Shown here piece by piece: positions 32,664-42,700 of a stretch of DNA of 64,000 nt. The DNA comes from a virus. Under the pieces are notes generated by a model. The model ran no database searches. It was not told where the DNA came from and saw nothing but the letters and a program-made list of their open reading frames with translations. The stretch covers positions 1 to 64,000 of the IMG/VR virus record IMGVR_UViG_3300032249_000574, one strand, 5' to 3'. How positions within the stretch are numbered: position 1 is the first letter of the stretch; each line of letters begins with the position of its first letter. The position numbers were made by a program, and so were the translations under genes.

Positions 32664-33601
32664 GCATAGCAATTTCAGGATCCTCCATCACGTTCCCAGA
32701 CCAGACCCAGATGTCGACGGCTGTGGGTGGTTCGTTTAGAAATCGCATTATCAATGGGGATATGCGGATAAGACAAAGAGGTGATAGCGGAACACTTACT
32801 GGATCTGTTTCATACTTAACAATAGATAGATGGGCGGCAAGATATACAGGTGCATCAGGTGGCGTGTTTAATGGTGGAATAACAAGCGCACCAGCAGGAT
32901 TTCAATACTCTCTTCAAATAGGAAGAGGATCTGGTACAACTGCAACAGGCGTAATTGAATTGCTTTACGCAATGGAAACAACTGATTCAATCCCACTTCA
33001 AGGGAAAACAGTAACAATTTCATTTTATGCGAAGTCTGGATCAAACTTTTCATCATCTGGGAATGGATTGAACCTTGCAATGTTTTGTGCAAAGGGAACA
33101 GATCAATCCGCATCATCAATGGGGGCTTGGACAAGTTTGACAACCCCAATTTCACAGACGCAGGCCATAACTACATCATGGGTAAAATACTCATTCAGTG
33201 GTACAGTTCCATCGGATTGTACTCAAATTGGTTTATATTTTTATTATACAACAACTGGAACTGCTGGCGCAGACGACAAATTCTATATTACAGGAGTACA
33301 ATTAGAGGAAGGCTCAGCCGCAACCGGGTTTGAGCACAGGCCGATTGGGACGGAGTTGGCGTTGTGTCAGAGGTATTATGAGGTAATAATTAGCCAATTA
33401 TGTCACAATACGGCTTGGGCAACTTCATATAATCAAGGTTTCTGGAAAGTAACAAAAAGATCCGCACCAATTATTTCGCTTGCAAATAATAGCGGAGGGA
33501 GCGGAGCAGCTTTTGCGGCTCTATCGATAAATAGCGTATATCAATCAGCAGCAAATTCAGGAGTTGGAACAATAGATGTTCGTGGGGATGCTGAACTATG
33601 A
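32660..33601 (+). CDS. Tail fibre with carbohydrate-binding-like module (313 aa)
   Basis: Residues 25-45 (RNRIINGDMRIRQRG) and ~205-225 (VQLEEGSAATGFEHRPIGTE) bracket a beta-sandwich commonly seen in phage fibres and resembling carbohydrate-binding modules. The N-terminus (MSIAISGSSITFPDQTQ) matches the fibre-front pattern of its neighbours. From about 32740 to 33320 the codons switch to an A-rich style (ACA, GCA, TCA), unlike both flanks. This looks like a swapped-in module. The last ~80 residues are a further variable domain. Confidence 0.8.
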   Translation: MSIAISGSSITFPDQTQMSTAVGGSFRNRIINGDMRIRQRGDSGTLTGSVSYLTIDRWAARYTGASGGVFNGGITSAPAGFQYSLQIGRGSGTTATGVIELLYAMETTDSIPLQGKTVTISFYAKSGSNFSSSGNGLNLAMFCAKGTDQSASSMGAWTSLTTPISQTQAITTSWVKYSFSGTVPSDCTQIGLYFYYTTTGTAGADDKFYITGVQLEEGSAATGFEHRPIGTELALCQRYYEVIISQLCHNTAWATSYNQGFWKVTKRSAPIISLANNSGGSGAAFAALSINSVYQSAANSGVGTIDVRGDAEL

Positions 33602-34116
33602 GCATGGGATTTAGAGCAGAATCTACGAACACCAGCGGGGTGATCACCGTCGCAGGTGTGGACCAAGTCGTCATCAACAATGCCGGCGATGTGGCAGCCA
33701 CCACCTTCACGGGTGCTCTGGTTGGGAATGCTGCTACGGCTACCAAACTGTCTACCGCAACGGGTACTGCTCCGTCTTTCGGTGCTAGAGCTTGGGTGAG
33801 TTTTTCAGGAACCCTAGATAGTACGGGAGCCGTCAGCTCAGCTAACACAAATAGATTTATCAATGGGAGCGGAAATGTTACAAATGTTTTGAGACAAGCG
33901 ACTGGGCAATATTATATTTTTTTCGCTACACCAATGCCTGATGCTGGTTATGCCTTTTCTATTTCCGCCCATCATTTAACTGGATCGACACCATCTATTG
34001 GGTGTTCAGCCTTTAGCTACCAAGCTGATTCAATAGGTATTTTTACTTATCTTTCGTACGCTAATAACGCACAAGTGGATTTACCAGCCGCTATTTCTGT
34101 AGTAATTTATAGATAG
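33598..34116 (+). CDS. Tail fibre protein (172 aa)
   Basis: Residues ~1-60 (GFRAESTNTSGVITVAGVDQ, then AATTFTGALVGNAATATKLS) are a fibre shaft segment known from many phage tail fibres. The C-terminal ~100 residues are a variable beta head with aromatic clusters. ATGA overlap with the previous gene. It probably continues the fibre set as a separate chain. Confidence 0.75.
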   Translation: MSMGFRAESTNTSGVITVAGVDQVVINNAGDVAATTFTGALVGNAATATKLSTATGTAPSFGARAWVSFSGTLDSTGAVSSANTNRFINGSGNVTNVLRQATGQYYIFFATPMPDAGYAFSISAHHLTGSTPSIGCSAFSYQADSIGIFTYLSYANNAQVDLPAAISVVIYR

Positions 34117-34125
34117 GATACACAA

Positions 34126-34950
34126 ATGGCCCTAATCCCAGGAACCCTTCCCAACGACACCTGCTACGGTACACCGCAGGATCTCCTAGAACTGTTTGCA
34201 CAGTACTTGGACGTCCCCGCTTTTGCCCTGAGTAGCAAGGTTGTGTTCTCCACCACCAACACAGGATTCACATCGGACATCGTATGGTTCGACACAACAT
34301 CGGCGACTCGTCCGATTATGAAGATCACGGTGAGTTCCAGCGGATTTCTAGACTATGTTAAGAACTATATTACCGCTGCTCCTGTCGTGACCATAGTGGG
34401 CGCGGATAGCGTTCTCATATTGGATGCAAGTGATTCGAGCAACACCAAGCGTGGGTTGGTTTCTGATATTGTTTCTCTTGTACCATCGGTTGCGAACAGA
34501 GCTTTCTTTTTTGCGAAGAGCTCGGATCAAACGGTAACAACTAATACTACAACAAAATGTACTTTTGATACTACTGTGTTTAACCAAAGCTCAATCATTA
34601 CTTTATCCTCAAGCACATTTACTCCCACAGTCTCTGGGTATTACCAAATAACTGCTCAAATCCATGCTTTAGATGGAGGTTCTGGGGCTGGGTCGGCGAT
34701 TGCTATCTATAAGAACGGTTCTGCTACAAATGGTATACATGGAATCACTCAAGTCACCGGTCCTGCTACTGGGGCTACGGCCATGACTTCTGTTACCGGT
34801 ATTATGAACTTTAACGGGACTACAGATACATTTGAAATTTATGGTAGGACGTATTCAGTTACTTGGAAGGTTGGTTCCGCACTTGCTAATCAGGCCATAC
34901 CAAGTTTAACATACGCGACCTATGTACAAGGATTTTATCTAGGAGCTTAA
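34126..34950 (+). CDS. Fibre/appendage protein with jelly-roll head (274 aa)
   Basis: The first ~130 residues form a virion-attachment domain (MALIPGTLPNDTCYGTPQDL). The last ~140 (from about AFFFAKSSDQTVTTNTTTKC) have a C1q/TNF-like jelly-roll pattern ending YATYVQGFYLGA. AGGATACACAA precedes the ATG. Likely a receptor-contacting trimer. Exact host target unknown. Confidence 0.7.
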   Translation: MALIPGTLPNDTCYGTPQDLLELFAQYLDVPAFALSSKVVFSTTNTGFTSDIVWFDTTSATRPIMKITVSSSGFLDYVKNYITAAPVVTIVGADSVLILDASDSSNTKRGLVSDIVSLVPSVANRAFFFAKSSDQTVTTNTTTKCTFDTTVFNQSSIITLSSSTFTPTVSGYYQITAQIHALDGGSGAGSAIAIYKNGSATNGIHGITQVTGPATGATAMTSVTGIMNFNGTTDTFEIYGRTYSVTWKVGSALANQAIPSLTYATYVQGFYLGA

Positions 34951-34951
34951 T

Positions 34952-35311
34952 ATGGTTATTATCCCAGCCCTTATCTCTTACATCTATCCCGAAATCATTT
35001 TTGGTTCTGACTATAATATTATTGACCAAGCAGATGGTAACGGACCTCAACTTGTTGATTGGTCTTACTCTCAACCCCAGCCAACCGAAGCCGAACTAGA
35101 AGCAGCTTGGCCGAATGTGGAGGATGATTATATCTGGGCATCCACACGGAACACTAGGGACTGGAAGCTTCAGCAGTCGGATTGGACACAATTGTCTGAT
35201 GTCTCTATCCCAAACAAAGCGGATTGGGTAACCTATCGCCAAGAGCTTCGTGACGTAACCAAGGATTTCCCAACACCACAAGACGTAATCTGGCCAGTAC
35301 CACCAGCGTAA
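34952..35311 (+). CDS. Tail fibre assembly/XkdW-like protein (119 aa)
   Basis: The C-terminal half (RDWKLQQSDWTQLSDVS, then KADWVTYRQELRDVTKDFP) is the signature of a small phage family annotated as tail assembly chaperone or XkdW-like. AGGAGCTTAAT gives a good start. It directly follows the fibre genes and probably aids their folding or forms the fibre tip partner. Confidence 0.8.
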   Translation: MVIIPALISYIYPEIIFGSDYNIIDQADGNGPQLVDWSYSQPQPTEAELEAAWPNVEDDYIWASTRNTRDWKLQQSDWTQLSDVSIPNKADWVTYRQELRDVTKDFPTPQDVIWPVPPA

Positions 35312-35314
35312 GCC

Positions 35315-36661
35315 ATGGCTATTACCCTAGCAGAAGCCAAGGCTACGCTTTCTGTATACGTCGACAACGGCGTGTACCAAGATGACTCGCGTGTCACCGC
35401 CCGCATTAACGAGGCGCAGAGACGTCTCTATGCGGTGCGTTCTTGGTTGGGTGTTCTCGCCAAATATGTTGTGCAGGTGAACGCAGGACTGTTCGTCCTT
35501 CCTGACTATACGGGTAGCATCAGCCAAGCCACGGGGTTCGGTGGTTTCGGCATCAATACAATTTTACGGGTCACTAGCTCTGCAATCCCAATTTCTCCAG
35601 TCGGTGCCCAGAGCATGTTCCTAACAAATAGTGAGCAGGCTTTCTTGGCCGATGGACAATCCATCGTGAAGGTCAGCCGTGATCCGAGTTCCTCGAATTA
35701 TCGTACTTACCGAGTTTCTGGGAATGCCTCGCTTGTCGAAATCACCGGAAAGCTTCAGTTCCAACCAGCTGCCGCCGACACCGATCTTCTCATCATCCAA
35801 GACCTAGATGCCCTCCGTCTTATGCTTCTCGCTCTTTGGCGGGAACAGAATGGACAGCTCGATCTAGCCCAGACATTCGAGGCTAAAGCTGTTGAACGCT
35901 TGTCTGTAGTGTTAGACAAGACACTCGAGGGTGCTCGCCGATTAAACTATCAGTCCATCATCACAAGCTCTTCACCCGGAACCATGGGTTACATGAGGGC
36001 TCGTATGGCTCTCGATCTCAAGGACGGTCTCCACACGGACGACGCAGTCCTCTTCTACGCAATCGACAGAGCCGAAGAGCATCTGATGACCAAGGGCAAG
36101 TGGTTCGGGACGATCGACCAGTATACAGTAAGCGTACCTACCAACGGGGATATCTATCTACCCAACGAGGTAGATTCGGTTTTGTTCGTGGCCTACGATA
36201 ACCAGAGAATGGATTTGTTCGCTCGGGAGTATGACTTCCACGAGAACGGACCGGGGTACAGGACGGTAAACAATGATTCAGTCTACACCGTAGTTGATCG
36301 TGGTGAGGGTTATGTTCTGAACAATTCTACCGGTTTGTACGAATCCAAACGACGTTATTTTGTGAACCGACCAGACTGCGGGTGCGCGGTTCCAAACACC
36401 GATATCGTTATTCTAGCCAAGAAGCGGTTTGTTCCGAAGACCAACGACTCCTCTGAGATGGCGATCAAGAACTACCCTGCTATGGTAGAGATGGTCACCG
36501 CCTTGATGCAGATTGAAAAACCAGATTTCTTTACCTTCCACGAAAACAAGGCTATCGAACTCCTCCGTGCTGAGCTTCTCGAGAAGAGGGGTGGGGCCAG
36601 ACTCAACATGCAAGTTCAGGGTTTGGGCTTCGCCATGGGCGATATACCCCATATCCTGTAA
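35315..36661 (+). CDS. Head-tail connector-like protein with internal duplication
   Basis: 448 aa made of two similar halves. Each begins with a helical segment rich in Arg/Glu (RVTARINEAQRRLYAVRSWL; later DDAVLFYAIDRAEEHLMTKG), then a beta portion (YVVQVNAGLFVLPDY; YTVSVPTNGDIYLPNEV), and ends with a long helix (EAKAVERLSVVLDKTLEGAR; ENKAIELLRAELLEKRGGAR). The helix bundle plus small beta domain is the plan of podovirus adaptors between portal and nozzle. An internally duplicated adaptor would alter the ring's subunit count. The role is inferred from plan and position. Confidence 0.65.
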   Translation: MAITLAEAKATLSVYVDNGVYQDDSRVTARINEAQRRLYAVRSWLGVLAKYVVQVNAGLFVLPDYTGSISQATGFGGFGINTILRVTSSAIPISPVGAQSMFLTNSEQAFLADGQSIVKVSRDPSSSNYRTYRVSGNASLVEITGKLQFQPAAADTDLLIIQDLDALRLMLLALWREQNGQLDLAQTFEAKAVERLSVVLDKTLEGARRLNYQSIITSSSPGTMGYMRARMALDLKDGLHTDDAVLFYAIDRAEEHLMTKGKWFGTIDQYTVSVPTNGDIYLPNEVDSVLFVAYDNQRMDLFAREYDFHENGPGYRTVNNDSVYTVVDRGEGYVLNNSTGLYESKRRYFVNRPDCGCAVPNTDIVILAKKRFVPKTNDSSEMAIKNYPAMVEMVTALMQIEKPDFFTFHENKAIELLRAELLEKRGGARLNMQVQGLGFAMGDIPHIL

Positions 36662-36690
36662 CGCAAGCAATTATTGACGAACGGCTTAAA

Positions 36691-37083
36691 ATGAAAGATA
36701 TCAATGGTCAAGTGACAACCTACGTCGAAAAGAAAATTCCCTTCTATCGGCATTGGAACCGGAAGGATTTGAAGGGCATGATCCAATTCTTTGCTGACCT
36801 CGGGCAACTCATTGTTCACCAAGATGCTAAGGGAAAAGTGGATGGTGTCTTGGCCTTGCAGTTTGTGGATAAGCCTTCAGAGATTAGCGAGTGGAAGAAT
36901 GACTTTAGTTCCCAAGGAGTGGCGATTGTCGTTTTGGCTTCCGATGACAAAACGATAAGGGGAGAACTTGTTCGGAATGCAATGGCTGTCTCCGGTGTTC
37001 GGTCGTGGATCTGTTTTGAGAGGGGTAAATACGATGACCGTATGCGAGTTTTGCCTTGGGCTTTAGCGGAGAGGATGGCCTAA
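36691..37083 (+). CDS. GNAT-like small virion-operon protein (130 aa)
   Basis: An alpha/beta protein with the feel of an acetyltransferase-like fold (GVLALQFVDKPSEISEW in the middle, then GVRSWICFERGKYDDRMRVL). T7 gp13-type proteins, which lie just before ejection proteins, have a similar look. No acetyl-CoA loop is convincing, so an enzyme activity is not claimed. It ends one base before the next start. Confidence 0.5.
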   Translation: MKDINGQVTTYVEKKIPFYRHWNRKDLKGMIQFFADLGQLIVHQDAKGKVDGVLALQFVDKPSEISEWKNDFSSQGVAIVVLASDDKTIRGELVRNAMAVSGVRSWICFERGKYDDRMRVLPWALAERMA

Positions 37084-37084
37084 T

Positions 37085-38074
37085 ATGGGGGGTAGACGCT
37101 CAGCACCAGCACCCCCACAATTGCAGGCACCAAGAGAAGTACCTCTCTCGGAGACGTTCACAAAATTCTTGGGGCAAGAAGCACAATTCCCAGCTCTCTC
37201 ATCGTTTGCCTCTAACGTAAATAGGCAGTTCCGGCAGGAACTTGAGACGGGTTTGCCCGGAACGCTAGGGGCAACGACCCAGATCAGTACGCTCGTCAAT
37301 CAGTTGCTTCAAGGGGCTGTGCCCGCCGATGTTCAAGCCCAAGTGCAAAGACAAGGGGCTGAACAGGCTATGGCAGTCGGCTTGCCCGCAACTAGTGAAA
37401 TAGCTCGTAATCTTCAAGCTCGTGATTTCGGTTTGACTACGATGGAGCTGATGCAACAGGGGGCAGCTTATACTCCAGGACTTGTAGAGTTATCTAACTT
37501 TTTATCCCCCCAGCAGACACAAAACTATTTGTTCTCGACTGGCCAGTTGCGTGGTGAAGATTTAAAAGCGGCCCAAGATCAAGCTAATGTGGCTAACCAA
37601 AACGCGATTAATAGATACAACTACGATGTGGCGAAAGCTAGAAGTAGCGGTGGTCTATTCGGGACAATCGGTGGTGCTCTCGGTGGAATTGCTGGGTTTG
37701 CTTTGGGTGGGCCTGCTGGTGCTGGCATAGGCTCGGCCTTGGGCGGGAGCATAGGGAGTTTTGCAAGTGGTGGTGGTTTTGCCCCTACCTCAGGAGCCGG
37801 AGCTTTCGGTGGTTTAATCGGCAACGCGGGGTCTGCCATAATGGGCCAAGGTTTTAGTGGTCTACTAGGGGGCGGTGGTCTTTCTGGAGGGGGACAATCA
37901 CTTAGCCCTACGGCTTTTAGTTCTTTAGGCCAAGCTTACACGATGCCAACAGCTTCATTTTTCACGCCTTCAACCCCTTCCGTGTTGAACCCACTTAATA
38001 ATTTCCTTGTCCCGCAATCCAGAGGATCTTACGGAGGTATAGCCCCAATAACTGTAGGAGGTGTCCAATTCTAA
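37085..38074 (+). CDS. Internal virion (ejection) protein with glycine zippers
   Basis: 329 aa. Residues ~1-190 are helical and Gln/Ala-rich. Residues ~195-275 are glycine zippers (GGLFGTIGGALGGIAGFALG) able to insert in membranes. This is the plan of T7 gp14-like ejection proteins that form a pore across the outer membrane. GAGG precedes the ATG. It is the first of three successive ejection-type genes. Confidence 0.75.
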   Translation: MGGRRSAPAPPQLQAPREVPLSETFTKFLGQEAQFPALSSFASNVNRQFRQELETGLPGTLGATTQISTLVNQLLQGAVPADVQAQVQRQGAEQAMAVGLPATSEIARNLQARDFGLTTMELMQQGAAYTPGLVELSNFLSPQQTQNYLFSTGQLRGEDLKAAQDQANVANQNAINRYNYDVAKARSSGGLFGTIGGALGGIAGFALGGPAGAGIGSALGGSIGSFASGGGFAPTSGAGAFGGLIGNAGSAIMGQGFSGLLGGGGLSGGGQSLSPTAFSSLGQAYTMPTASFFTPSTPSVLNPLNNFLVPQSRGSYGGIAPITVGGVQF

Positions 38075-38075
38075 T

Positions 38076-39668
38076 ATGGCCGAGCAATACCAATTACCAC
38101 CACAGTTCCAAGCCCCAAGCATGGCCGAGATTTCCTATCAGTCTGGGGATACTCAAGCCGTGGACAACGCGAACTTTAAAATGTTCACGGATCAGGTTAA
38201 TGCGTACACCAACATTGAGAACGCCAATCGAGCTCAGTCACTTAGGGAAAAACAATTTCAACAACTGGTCGTTCAGAACGACAGAGACTTCGACCTCAGA
38301 CGAGAGAGGCAAGACCAAGATATCCGCAATGGTGATATTACTTACGAGATCAATAAATTTAACTTTGACCGCAACCGAGAGGCTTATAATCAATTGCAAG
38401 AGGCGTGGGCAGAAAGAGATAAATGGACGGGCGCTCTTGATACTTTGATGCCAGATGGGGGGAATAGTCCGACTTATCTTAGAGATAAAGCGAAAGCTTT
38501 CAGACTTTTCGCTAAGAACCCGTCTTCATACGCAGTTCTAAACGAGATATTCAAACCCTATGATGACCAATACAGGGTTTACCAAGCCAATAAGTCTTTA
38601 GAAGACGAGGCAGAAGTTCAGTCTGCTTTTGAGACGGGTCTGCTTGATGGTGAGAAAATAGGAGACCAAGACGCGACTACTTATTTTCGAGACATTATTT
38701 TAAACCGAGAAGCAGACCCAGTCTCGTACGCTGCCGGAATGCGAAATCTCAAACGTATAGCGGGTATAGCGCAAGAAGATGTTGCTCGGCGTCGCCAAGT
38801 TTTGCTTGATGCGGAAACAAGAGGACGATTTGAGGCCGAAGCTTTTGGCGCAGGCGCTACCGATGTCGAATTAAAGATGGAGGGTGGTAAGATTGTTCGT
38901 ACAGCTAAAACTCCTAGACCTCTTTATGGTAGGTCTGGTGTTTCCGGCCCTAACGTTTCGCAAATATCACAAGCCTCCAAAGACTATATTGATGCCGCTG
39001 GAAAAATCGGGGAACAGATAACTGCGCTTGAGAGCGATGCCGCAGGGATGCCGGAAGGGATTGAGAAAACTGCGGCGGAGGCAAAAATCGCAGGATTGCA
39101 AAGACAACAAGAATTTTATTACAGCAAAGCTAAACAAGTTTCTGACTCGGGTGGTTCGACAGCCCCGAGCGGTGCGCCTGTTGAGGCTGGCGCTCGAGGA
39201 GTTTTTGGCGCCCCGAGCTTAAAGGATGTGAAGAAATCAGCTCCGCAGGGAACGCCTCCAACGGTACCCCCTGCAAAAACTTCAGCTCCAACGCCGGCGC
39301 CAGGAGCTTCCCCCCTTGAGTCTACACTTTCTCCTGGGGCTAGGGCAGCACTCGGAGTTGGTGAGGGGGCAGTCGAAGTTGTAGGGGGCGTAGCAGAAAC
39401 AGCAATGAAGAGTATTCCTGGTGTAGCACCCGCTCTTTTAGCAGCAAAAACAATTAAACCCGGCCTAGAGTTTGCAGAGTCTGCTGGGTCGGTAGCCCGA
39501 GAGCTAGCCCAATACTCCAAGAATGTTAATCGAGCGGAGAAAGCGGCAAGGGAGAGAGCTAAAAAAGGTGAAAATTTCCAAGCTGCATTGCTTGATGAGC
39601 AGAGAAAAATTATAGAAGAACTAAGTCAAGGTAAAGAGTCGAATTCACAGGTAACCTCTAAACTCTAA
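38076..39668 (+). CDS. Second internal virion (ejection) protein
   Basis: 530 aa. A long helical, charged N-terminal portion (residues ~20-330, many Gln/Asp/Arg) leads into a Pro/Ala/Gly linker (~370-430) and a last helical segment with a short hydrophobic stretch (~430-465). The start at 38076 follows the previous stop by one base; a GTG at 38061 is less likely. T7 gp15-like proteins have similar helical plans and form the periplasmic tube. No enzyme motif is seen. Confidence 0.65.
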   Translation: MAEQYQLPPQFQAPSMAEISYQSGDTQAVDNANFKMFTDQVNAYTNIENANRAQSLREKQFQQLVVQNDRDFDLRRERQDQDIRNGDITYEINKFNFDRNREAYNQLQEAWAERDKWTGALDTLMPDGGNSPTYLRDKAKAFRLFAKNPSSYAVLNEIFKPYDDQYRVYQANKSLEDEAEVQSAFETGLLDGEKIGDQDATTYFRDIILNREADPVSYAAGMRNLKRIAGIAQEDVARRRQVLLDAETRGRFEAEAFGAGATDVELKMEGGKIVRTAKTPRPLYGRSGVSGPNVSQISQASKDYIDAAGKIGEQITALESDAAGMPEGIEKTAAEAKIAGLQRQQEFYYSKAKQVSDSGGSTAPSGAPVEAGARGVFGAPSLKDVKKSAPQGTPPTVPPAKTSAPTPAPGASPLESTLSPGARAALGVGEGAVEVVGGVAETAMKSIPGVAPALLAAKTIKPGLEFAESAGSVARELAQYSKNVNRAEKAARERAKKGENFQAALLDEQRKIIEELSQGKESNSQVTSKL

Positions 39669-39706
39669 CATTGCCGGACTACAAAAGTTTTGGTATTTAG
39701 ATCTTT

Positions 39707-42700
39707 ATGGCTGCGATCAACGAGGAAGATCTGCAAGAATACCTCGAAGAACAACGGGCACTTGCCGAAGCCCCCACAGAATTAGATATTCCAGTAGCTC
39801 GAGTTGAGGAGCCTGTAGTAGCAGAAGAGACTCCGGCGCAAAGTTTTACAAACTGGGATTCTTACACCTCGGATCCTGAATACCAGACCCTCGACTCAGC
39901 GGAAAAGCAGGAGTTGTACGACCGGTGGCGTCAATATGCCACAAATTACTTAGCATCAACGGGAAATCTGACTACCAAGGACGATCTGGAATTTACCAAA
40001 AGCTATTTTTCGGGCATTGCAAAACAAGAAGGGCTAAAAGGAGCGGACTACGAACCACCAAGTTATGCTGAACAGTTGATTCAACAAGGCCAGTCTGGTT
40101 ATAGGTCGTTGGAATCTGGTGTTGCGGGATACGGTGCGTTGATTGGTGTAGCAGATACCGAGAGCGCAGCCAATGCAATCGCGGAAAGAAAGCGGCAAGA
40201 GCAGGAAAAATATCTGAGTCCTGAATTCCAAGAGTATAGCAATAAACAACTTGGATTTTTTGGAGCTGTAAAAGAAATCGTAACGAACCCGTTTGATCTA
40301 GCGCTACCTTTTTTAGCGCAGAGCATGGGATCGAACCTTCCAGCTTTGGCCAGTTCACTTGGTATCGCCGGGATAGGTGGAGCGGTTGCTGGGCCAGCAG
40401 GTGCGGCAAGTGCTGGTCTGTATTCCAGCGCTGTCTTGGGTGGGGCAACCGATGCTTTGGTAACCGTTGATCAGTTGATCACGGAAGAAGTTGAAAAGCG
40501 TGGGCTTAGTCCTACGGATCCGAAAGCGATTGCTTCAGTATTAGCTGACCCAGAATTTAAAGCGTACGCCATCAAGTACGCCAATGCCCGTGGCTTGGCG
40601 ATCGGAGCGACTGGACTGGCTGCCTTCGGGCTTGGAAATATTTTAGCCGCCCCCGCCCGTGAAATTGCAAAAGCCGGTGTGCGTGGCGTTGCCAAAGAGG
40701 TTGGGAAACAAATCGGAATTCAAGTTGTCTCAGAACCGGTTGGTGAGGTTGCAGCTCAAGCCGGAGCTCAAGTAGCGACTAGTCAGCCTATTGATATTAA
40801 GGGACGAGAGGTAGCTGAAGAGTTAGTCATTGGCTTACCTATGTCTGGAGTTGAAGCTGCCACGCTGACCTACAAAAATTTGGTTGAAAATAGTGCGCCA
40901 GCCTCCGCAGACCAAGTTCTTTTGGACCAGATTTCAGAACAGAACAGGACAGAATTACAAGGGGCGGCAACAAGAAACGAGGCAGATATTTTTTATAGAA
41001 ATCTTTCGATTGACGAGAAAGTAAAGGTGCTAGAACTTGCCCCCAATGCAATCTTATCCGAAGAACAAAATGTTTTTGACACCTTAACACCCGAAGAAAA
41101 ACAGAGGGTTGATAACGCTCTTAGGGCTACTCAACAGATAACGCAACCTCCGGTGCTTGCTCGGGAGGAAACCCCAGCACCAGCGGGGGAACAACCTCCG
41201 GTGCTTGTTCCTAAAGCGGAGGAGGCTCCAACTGCGGGTGAGCCACCTGTTCTTATCCCCACTCCAACTGCTCCCCCAGCCCCAACCTTGGCTGAAGCTG
41301 AGGCGGAAGCCGCTCAAGTATTTGCCGAACCAATCCCAACTCCTTCGGTTGTTGAGGCAGAGGTTACACCGCAAGAAGTCGTCAGAGAAGTCGGGGCAGA
41401 GGCTGGTTTTCCGGCTCCTGCGCCAGAGACTACGGCTCCGATTTCGGAAGCAGTTCAAGTTCCGCTTGAGCAGGTAGCTCCGGCTACAGCTCAGGTTGTC
41501 GCACAAGAAGAGATTCAAGCTCTAGCTCCCGTGGTTGAGACACTTGCTCCTGCTCCCGTTCCAGTAGCTGAAGCACCAGCTCCGACTCCTGTTGCTGAGA
41601 CACCTGCTCCAAAAACTGAAGCTAAGAATCTGGATCAAAAAATTAAAGAAGCAGCAGATAGCCAAAGAGGGAAGCCAGAAACTACGATGATGGACGTGAC
41701 TATGAAGCTGAAAGAAGAAACAGCATCATCTCCGACATTGATAGATTTATTAGAACATATCGGAGATCTTTCAAATAGAGCTCAGAAAGAAAACGCTATT
41801 GGGAATGTGGATGAGAAGATAGCGAAAGTTGAAAAGTATAGGAAAAATAATTGGGGAACAGTAAAAAGCTCGATTGAACAAGGGTACCGAGAAAATGCAG
41901 AGTACCGAACATTAAAATCTATCCCAGAATTAGTGAGATTGAGTGACAATGTTGGTAAACCAGGTGGGCCGAAAGGATTGTTTGAGGTTTACGAAAAGTT
42001 ACGAAAAGAACATGGGGATAAGATTGAGGCAGAGATTAAGAGGTCAAAAGAAATCGCAAAACAAGAACTTAGAAAGTATGTGGAAGCCCACGAAAAATTT
42101 AATAAGCCAGTAACTAAATTGGGAAAACTAGGGAAGGATGCGGCAATTGCTTTGGGAAACCAAAACTTCAATCAATTGGAAAAGATTGTTTCGGAAATGC
42201 GAGCGTGGGTTGACGAATATAATAACGCCACACCCCAGAGAAGACAAGAAATGTTCCGAGAGCTGGCAGAAAAGCCAACTGCGCCGGTCGTCGAAACCCC
42301 TACTCCCGCACCCGTAACCCCGGCAGTTCAGAAACTTCCTCCTACAAAGAAACAAGTTACAGCTCTTACTAAACTGGGGTATTTACCTGCGGACATCGAA
42401 GGGCTAGATAGAACCCAAGCGAAGGATATTGTTGCCAAACAAACTCCGAAGACCCCAACAGTTGAAGCACCGAAAGAAACAGCACCAGAAGTCGCAGCAG
42501 GAGCCCCAGCTCCCGAAGCTCCCGCCGTCCCGCCAGCCCCAGTCAGCGAACCTACCGCTCCCAAAGCGGAGGAGCGACCGGCTGGAGAAGTTGGTGCACC
42601 TGTGGCACCTCCAGCAGGCGAGCCGACCGCCCCGCAGACCGCAGACGAGAGACTAGCGCAGGCAGAAGAACAATTCAGCAGGGTTGCTGAAACTTTACAA

